Assembly (NCBI GenBank): GCA_002435745.1
Contig: DIWT01000005.1
Location: 1 to 38,153 of the forward strand
DNA length: 38,153 nt
Reading direction: 5' to 3'
From: a bacterium UBP15_UBA6099
GTDB lineage: Bacteria; UBP15; UBA6099
A program made the position numbers and the translations under genes. Positions 35,166 through 38,153 of this stretch are shown piece by piece; the first letter of the stretch is position 1; every line of letters begins with the position of its first letter. Under the pieces are notes generated by a model. The model made no database searches. It was given only the letters and a program-made list of their open reading frames with translations, and was not told where the DNA came from.

Positions 35166-36503
35166 TCAGCCCGGAGCCGGAGAGTCGTTCGCCGCATCCT
35201 GTTTCTGCTTCAGCGGACGCAGGCCGATAAAAGCGGCCAGCGCGCAGACGCCCAGTATCGCAGCGCAAGCGCCGAACGGCGCGTAGCGTCCCGCAAGATT
35301 GTACGTGTTCTGCGCTATCGTTATCTCGATTTTCAGTCCGTCGCCGTACAGAACCGGGCCGAGGAACAGGCCGATCGCCGCGCCCGCCCCCTGAAACGCC
35401 GTGACCACTCCCAGAACGGCCCCGCGAAGCCCAGCCCACTCGCCGCGCGTCACCAGCGCCATCCACGCCGGCGCGCCCACGACGAACGCCAGCCCGTACC
35501 CCGCAGCCGCCACACCCAGCGTCCACGGCTCCCTCACAATCGCCATCAGCCCGAGGCAGACCGCGGAGATGGACATCGACACTTTTACCGCCGCCTCCCT
35601 GCCCGCGACGTCCGCCAAGCGGCCCGCAGGCAGCGCCAACAGCGCTATCCCCGCCCCCGCCAGAGGAATCACGTACCACAAATCCTTCTCCTCCCACCCA
35701 AGCTCGTCGAACAGGAAGAAGAACGTCGTGTGCGTCACCATGCTCGTGCCCATCATCTGCATGAACGCGATAAAAATCAGAGTGGCAAGCTGTCCGAGAA
35801 CCGGCCAGTCCGTCAGCAGTTTCTTCAGGTTCTGCGTCATCGTCGCCGGGTCGGCGGCGCGCGCCCGCGCGTCAACGCCCGCCTTAACCGCCCTGCCTAT
35901 CCTCTTCGACGACCACACCGTCAGAACCATCGCGCACACCATCAGCAGGCTCATAGTCGCGAACACGTGCTCGTAGTCGCCGAACGTCGCTTTAATCAGC
36001 GGGGCCAGAGTGAACCCTATGCCGAGGCTGCACAACATGCAGATGGTGAAAACGCTCATCGCGGTTGCGCGGTGTTTCTCGTCCGTGGCGTCCGCAAACA
36101 GGGCGATAATCGCCGGCCACAGCGCGGCGGCCCCCGCCCCGTCTATCAGCCTCAGCGCCAGAAACGCTCCCGGCCCCTGCGCCTTTGCGTAAAAAAACGG
36201 CGTCACCATCCCCACCGCTAGGCTCAACATCACAAGATTCGTCCTCTTCACCCGGTCGCCCAGCCCGCCCGTGATCGGCTTCAACGCCGTCTCCGACAAC
36301 ACGAACCCCGACTGCGCCGCCCCGGCCAGCACCTTCGACCATCCCCTGCCCGCAAACAACAGCGGAACCAACGGGATCATCATCTTATAGCAAAGGTCCG
36401 CCGACAGCGTCACCGCCGCAAGCAGCAACACCACCGGATACCTCCGGAAAAATTCCCTTATCGATATCCTCGCCTCGTTGTCCGCTCCCTGTTCCTTCAA
36501 CAT
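35166..36503 (-). CDS. Major facilitator superfamily (MFS) transporter
   Basis: A 445-residue inner-membrane protein with about 12 transmembrane helices in two bundles and a central loop near residue 205-225. The MFS motif A appears as GGLGDRVKRTNLVML after helix 2, and a related GRLADVAGREAAVKV lies in the second half. Substrate cannot be read. GAGGAG stands close before the ATG. It is upstream of the MerR-like gene on the same strand but separated by 145 bases with an own promoter. Confidence 0.9.
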   Translation of the reverse strand: MLKEQGADNEARISIREFFRRYPVVLLLAAVTLSADLCYKMMIPLVPLLFAGRGWSKVLAGAAQSGFVLSETALKPITGGLGDRVKRTNLVMLSLAVGMVTPFFYAKAQGPGAFLALRLIDGAGAAALWPAIIALFADATDEKHRATAMSVFTICMLCSLGIGFTLAPLIKATFGDYEHVFATMSLLMVCAMVLTVWSSKRIGRAVKAGVDARARAADPATMTQNLKKLLTDWPVLGQLATLIFIAFMQMMGTSMVTHTTFFFLFDELGWEEKDLWYVIPLAGAGIALLALPAGRLADVAGREAAVKVSMSISAVCLGLMAIVREPWTLGVAAAGYGLAFVVGAPAWMALVTRGEWAGLRGAVLGVVTAFQGAGAAIGLFLGPVLYGDGLKIEITIAQNTYNLAGRYAPFGACAAILGVCALAAFIGLRPLKQKQDAANDSPAPG

Positions 36504-36733
36504 CCGCTCCTCTTCCCCGCAATACTTATTCAGCGCGCGCCTCAGCGACAGTTAAAGTTTACACGCATCCGGGATTGCTCATAAAGAGGAGTTTAAAAAT
36601 GTCCGTCGCGACGCAGACGAAAAAAAGGCGCTGTAAACGGCGGCGGTTTCGTGTTATGATTCCCCGAAAGCATACCTGCCGGCGCCGGGGTCTTTTGGCA
36701 ACCGGTCAACGGCGGACATCGCGGAGGCGAACC
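36504..36733. other. Divergent gap between the MFS gene and the zinc-ribbon gene
   Basis: GAGGAG with ATG 36599 offers an alternative start in frame with the zinc-ribbon gene, but the encoded stretch is Arg-rich and unlike protein. A weak promoter (TGTAAA, 17 bases, TATGAT near 36632-36660) would give a leader ending at the preferred start. Nothing else is clear. Confidence 0.4.
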
Positions 36734-37726
36734 ATGAAATGCTCCACATGCGGAACCAACCTCGAACCGGGCGACGCGTTTTGCCCTGAATGCGGAACAA
36801 AAGCGGCTCCCGCGCCGGCGGCCTCCAAACCCGTCGCGCCTCCGCCTGCGCAGCATCCTAAAAAGCCTGCCGCCGCAGCGCCGCCTCCGCAATATCCTAA
36901 ACAGCCCGCAGCCGCCGCCGAAGACGAAGAAATCCTCCCCGGCAAAAAGAAAAAAGAAAAGAAAGAAAAAAAACAGAAAACGCCCAAAGAGCCTAAAACG
37001 CCCAAAGCCCCGCGCGCGCCTAAGGCTCCGAAAGACCCGAACGCTAAGAAGAAACCCGTCGCCTTGCTGATCGTCCTGCTGGTAGTCGCCGCGGGCGCGG
37101 CGGCGTATATGACATTCGGCAACAAGCCCTCCGAGCCGCCCATGCCGACCCCCAACCGACCCGTCCGCCCCGCCGCTCAACGTCCCGCTCCCGCCGCCCG
37201 CGCTCCCAGAACAGGCGACATTCAGGAGCCCGGCGTGGACAAGTTCGCCGCCCGCGTCTGCCGCAACTCAATGTCAGACGTGAAAACCGTGGACGACCTC
37301 ACCAGCTTCGAGTTCATCGCTAGAATATCTGCCGACCCCGCCGCTCTCGCGGCCAAGAAAATCGATATGCGCGACTATGTTTCCGCCGCCGCAGACGCGG
37401 TCCGCGCGGACATCGAGAAACAGGGGATGAAGCCCTGCGAAAGCTGCAGCGTCGCCCTCGCCAAAGAGATGGAATGCGGACAGGCCCTCGGCGCGCTCGG
37501 CTCCGTTCTCGCCAAGGAAAACCTGCTGAAAAACACATCCGAGATTCGACCCGCCGCCGCCGAAACCGGCGTGGCAAACTGCGGCGTTTTCGTGCTCGAA
37601 CAGAAATGGCCCGGCGCGGCCTCGCCCTCTCAGGTCGCCTATTTCACAGGCGAAATCAACGGCAGGCGCTCCATCCTCTTCTACGCCGCCACAAGCCATT
37701 TCGCCTCCGAAATCGCGCCTCAATAG
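36734..37726 (+). CDS. Zinc-ribbon, single-pass membrane protein of unknown function
   Basis: A 330-residue protein. Residues 1-23 form a zinc ribbon (CSTCG and CPECG; Cys3, 6, 17, 20). A Pro/Ala linker and a strongly basic Lys/Pro stretch (about 75-112) follow. One membrane helix (KPVALLIVLLVVAAGAAAYMTF) lies near 113-135, then a second Pro-rich linker. The outer C-terminal domain (about 165-330) has several cysteines (KPCESCSVALAKEMECGQAL) and no family I recognise. A cytoplasmic zinc ribbon tied by a helix to an outer domain suggests signalling or assembly. ATG 36734 has GGAGG 6 bases upstream. Confidence 0.8.
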   Translation: MKCSTCGTNLEPGDAFCPECGTKAAPAPAASKPVAPPPAQHPKKPAAAAPPPQYPKQPAAAAEDEEILPGKKKKEKKEKKQKTPKEPKTPKAPRAPKAPKDPNAKKKPVALLIVLLVVAAGAAAYMTFGNKPSEPPMPTPNRPVRPAAQRPAPAARAPRTGDIQEPGVDKFAARVCRNSMSDVKTVDDLTSFEFIARISADPAALAAKKIDMRDYVSAAADAVRADIEKQGMKPCESCSVALAKEMECGQALGALGSVLAKENLLKNTSEIRPAAAETGVANCGVFVLEQKWPGAASPSQVAYFTGEINGRRSILFYAATSHFASEIAPQ

Positions 37727-37743
37727 ATGGAATAGGAAAAAGC

Positions 37744-37775
37744 CAAAGAGTAACTTTTTCAAAAGTTTCTCTTTG
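37744..37775 (+). repeat. 32-nt palindrome, variant of the AACTTTTTCAAAAGTT-core family
   Basis: CAAAGAGTAACTTTT, TC, AAAAGTTTCTCTTTG: 14 of 15 positions pair. The core matches the palindrome at 11678-11711 but the outer arms differ on both sides together (CAAAGAG/CTCTTTG against TTAAGGG/CCCTTAA). Located 18 bases after the zinc-ribbon stop, it could act as a terminator or 3'-end hairpin. Confidence 0.75.
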
Positions 37776-37802
37776 AATCTTTTCGAATTTTTTCAGATGG
37801 CG

Positions 37803-37836
37803 TCGGGAGACAATCGCAGTCGCGCTTCTCTCCCGG
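37803..37836 (+). repeat. Module R3, copy 2
   Basis: TCGGGAG and CTCCCGG flank ATCGC and CGCGCTTC, as at 11511-11544. Confidence 0.65.
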
Positions 37837-37890
37837 TGGGCGAATCAGCGGGCGATTCGTGAATCGTCCCTACAAAAACAAACCCCCTAT

Positions 37891-38000
37891 TATACATGTT
37901 ATTAGTTGATTCTACCCACTGCCAAGTGTGCCATGCGCAAAGTTTTTTCCTTTGCGCATGTTGCTTTTTACCAAATAGTTAATGGGAACTTTCATTTAAT
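37891..38000 (+). repeat. Dispersed repeat R2, copy 2
   Basis: A 110-base segment nearly identical to the reverse complement of 15729-15839. The internal hairpin here is perfect: CATGCGCAAAG, TTTTTTC, CTTTGCGCATG. Like copy 1 it lies downstream of a gene in the sense direction. It has no ORF and no clear terminal inverted repeats. Confidence 0.85.
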
Positions 38001-38027
38001 ACTTCGTATATCAGCGGGATAAAGGAA

Positions 38028-38153
38028 TTCCCTTAAAACGCTTTGCCAATATCTTTTTCCATGACTTGCGCCGAAGGCGGAAGCGAAGCTCCGCATTCGG
38101 CGCCAGCATGAAAGATTTTGAAAAGGATTTTAAGGGAAAACTTTTTCAAAAGT
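38028..38153 (+). repeat. Composite hairpin element R1, copy 2, cut by the window end
   Basis: The inner stem (38068-38081 with 38090-38103) has 13 of 14 pairs around AGCGAAGC. The outer arms TTCCCTTAAAA and TTTTAAGGGAA pair as in copy 1. The window stops inside the following palindrome. Confidence 0.85.

Larger units (their letters stand above)
37727..38153. other. Structured 3' intergenic island, second mosaic of repeat modules
   Basis: After the zinc-ribbon gene no ORF is credible. In order: a 32-nt palindrome (37744-37775), module R3 (37803-37836), R2 (37891-38000) and R1 (38028 to the window end). The first, second and fourth recur in similar order at 11317-11746. Confidence 0.75.

Noticed and set aside
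36599..36733. Upstream ATG with GAGGAG in frame with the zinc-ribbon gene
   Set aside because: The encoded residues are Arg-rich and unlike the rest; zinc-ribbon proteins usually start just before the first CxxC, where GGAGG is present.

Overview
This 38 kb window is GC-rich (apart from its AT-rich intergenic patches) and comes from a diderm bacterium, probably an uncultured lineage that I cannot place in a phylum. Evidence for an outer membrane is a porin-like protein in the pst operon and an ExbB/ExbD/TonB-like energiser. An SLH-domain coiled-coil protein and a surface protein with a cohesin-like module point to an unusual envelope. The heat-shock operon is dnaK-grpE-dnaJ-hspR, an order familiar from Actinobacteria. 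There are no phage genes, transposases, rRNAs, tRNAs or CRISPR arrays.

Layout. 1-5030 (minus): operon tkt, UroD-like protein, plsC, TPR protein. 5151-6527 (minus): exported AttH/CrtC-like lipocalin. 7011-11316 (plus): heat-shock operon behind a consensus sigma70 promoter. 11747-15650: secreted HEAT-like protein (minus), secreted EEP hydrolase and radical SAM protein (plus). 15855-23833 (minus): the Pho regulon in transcription order phoB-phoR, Pho box, pstS, porin, pstC, pstA, pstB, phoU. 23966-31770 (minus): exbB, exbD, TonB-like protein, cohesin-like surface protein, SLH protein and a 1002-residue sensor kinase-like protein without a recognisable phosphoacceptor histidine. 32351-34155 (plus): hisC-cmk. 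34145-36503 (minus): MFS transporter and a MerR-HTH/coiled-coil protein. 36734-37726 (plus): zinc-ribbon membrane protein.

The most unusual content lies between the genes. The gaps hold several families of structured repeats: (i) a composite element (R1) at 11575-11711 and 38028-38153 whose 14-bp inner stem differs by four compensatory base-pair changes around an identical GCGAAGC-containing loop; (ii) a palindrome with core AACTTTTTCAAAAGTT, in two full copies plus halves at the two window ends; (iii) a roughly 110-bp element (R2) in two copies, each in sense orientation downstream of a gene; (iv) a 25-31 nt AACCCG...CGGG hairpin family in at least eight gaps; (v) a diverged repeat (R4) lying upstream of hisC in one copy and forming the N-terminal coding region of the lipocalin gene in the other. 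The window begins and ends inside the same palindrome, which looks like a contig broken at a repeat.

Regulation that can be read directly: a run of four 11-bp direct repeats (a Pho box) in front of pstS, sigma70 promoters before dnaK, hisC, phoB, exbB and the MerR-like gene, and a widely spaced inverted repeat around the MerR-like gene's promoter that looks like an autoregulatory operator.
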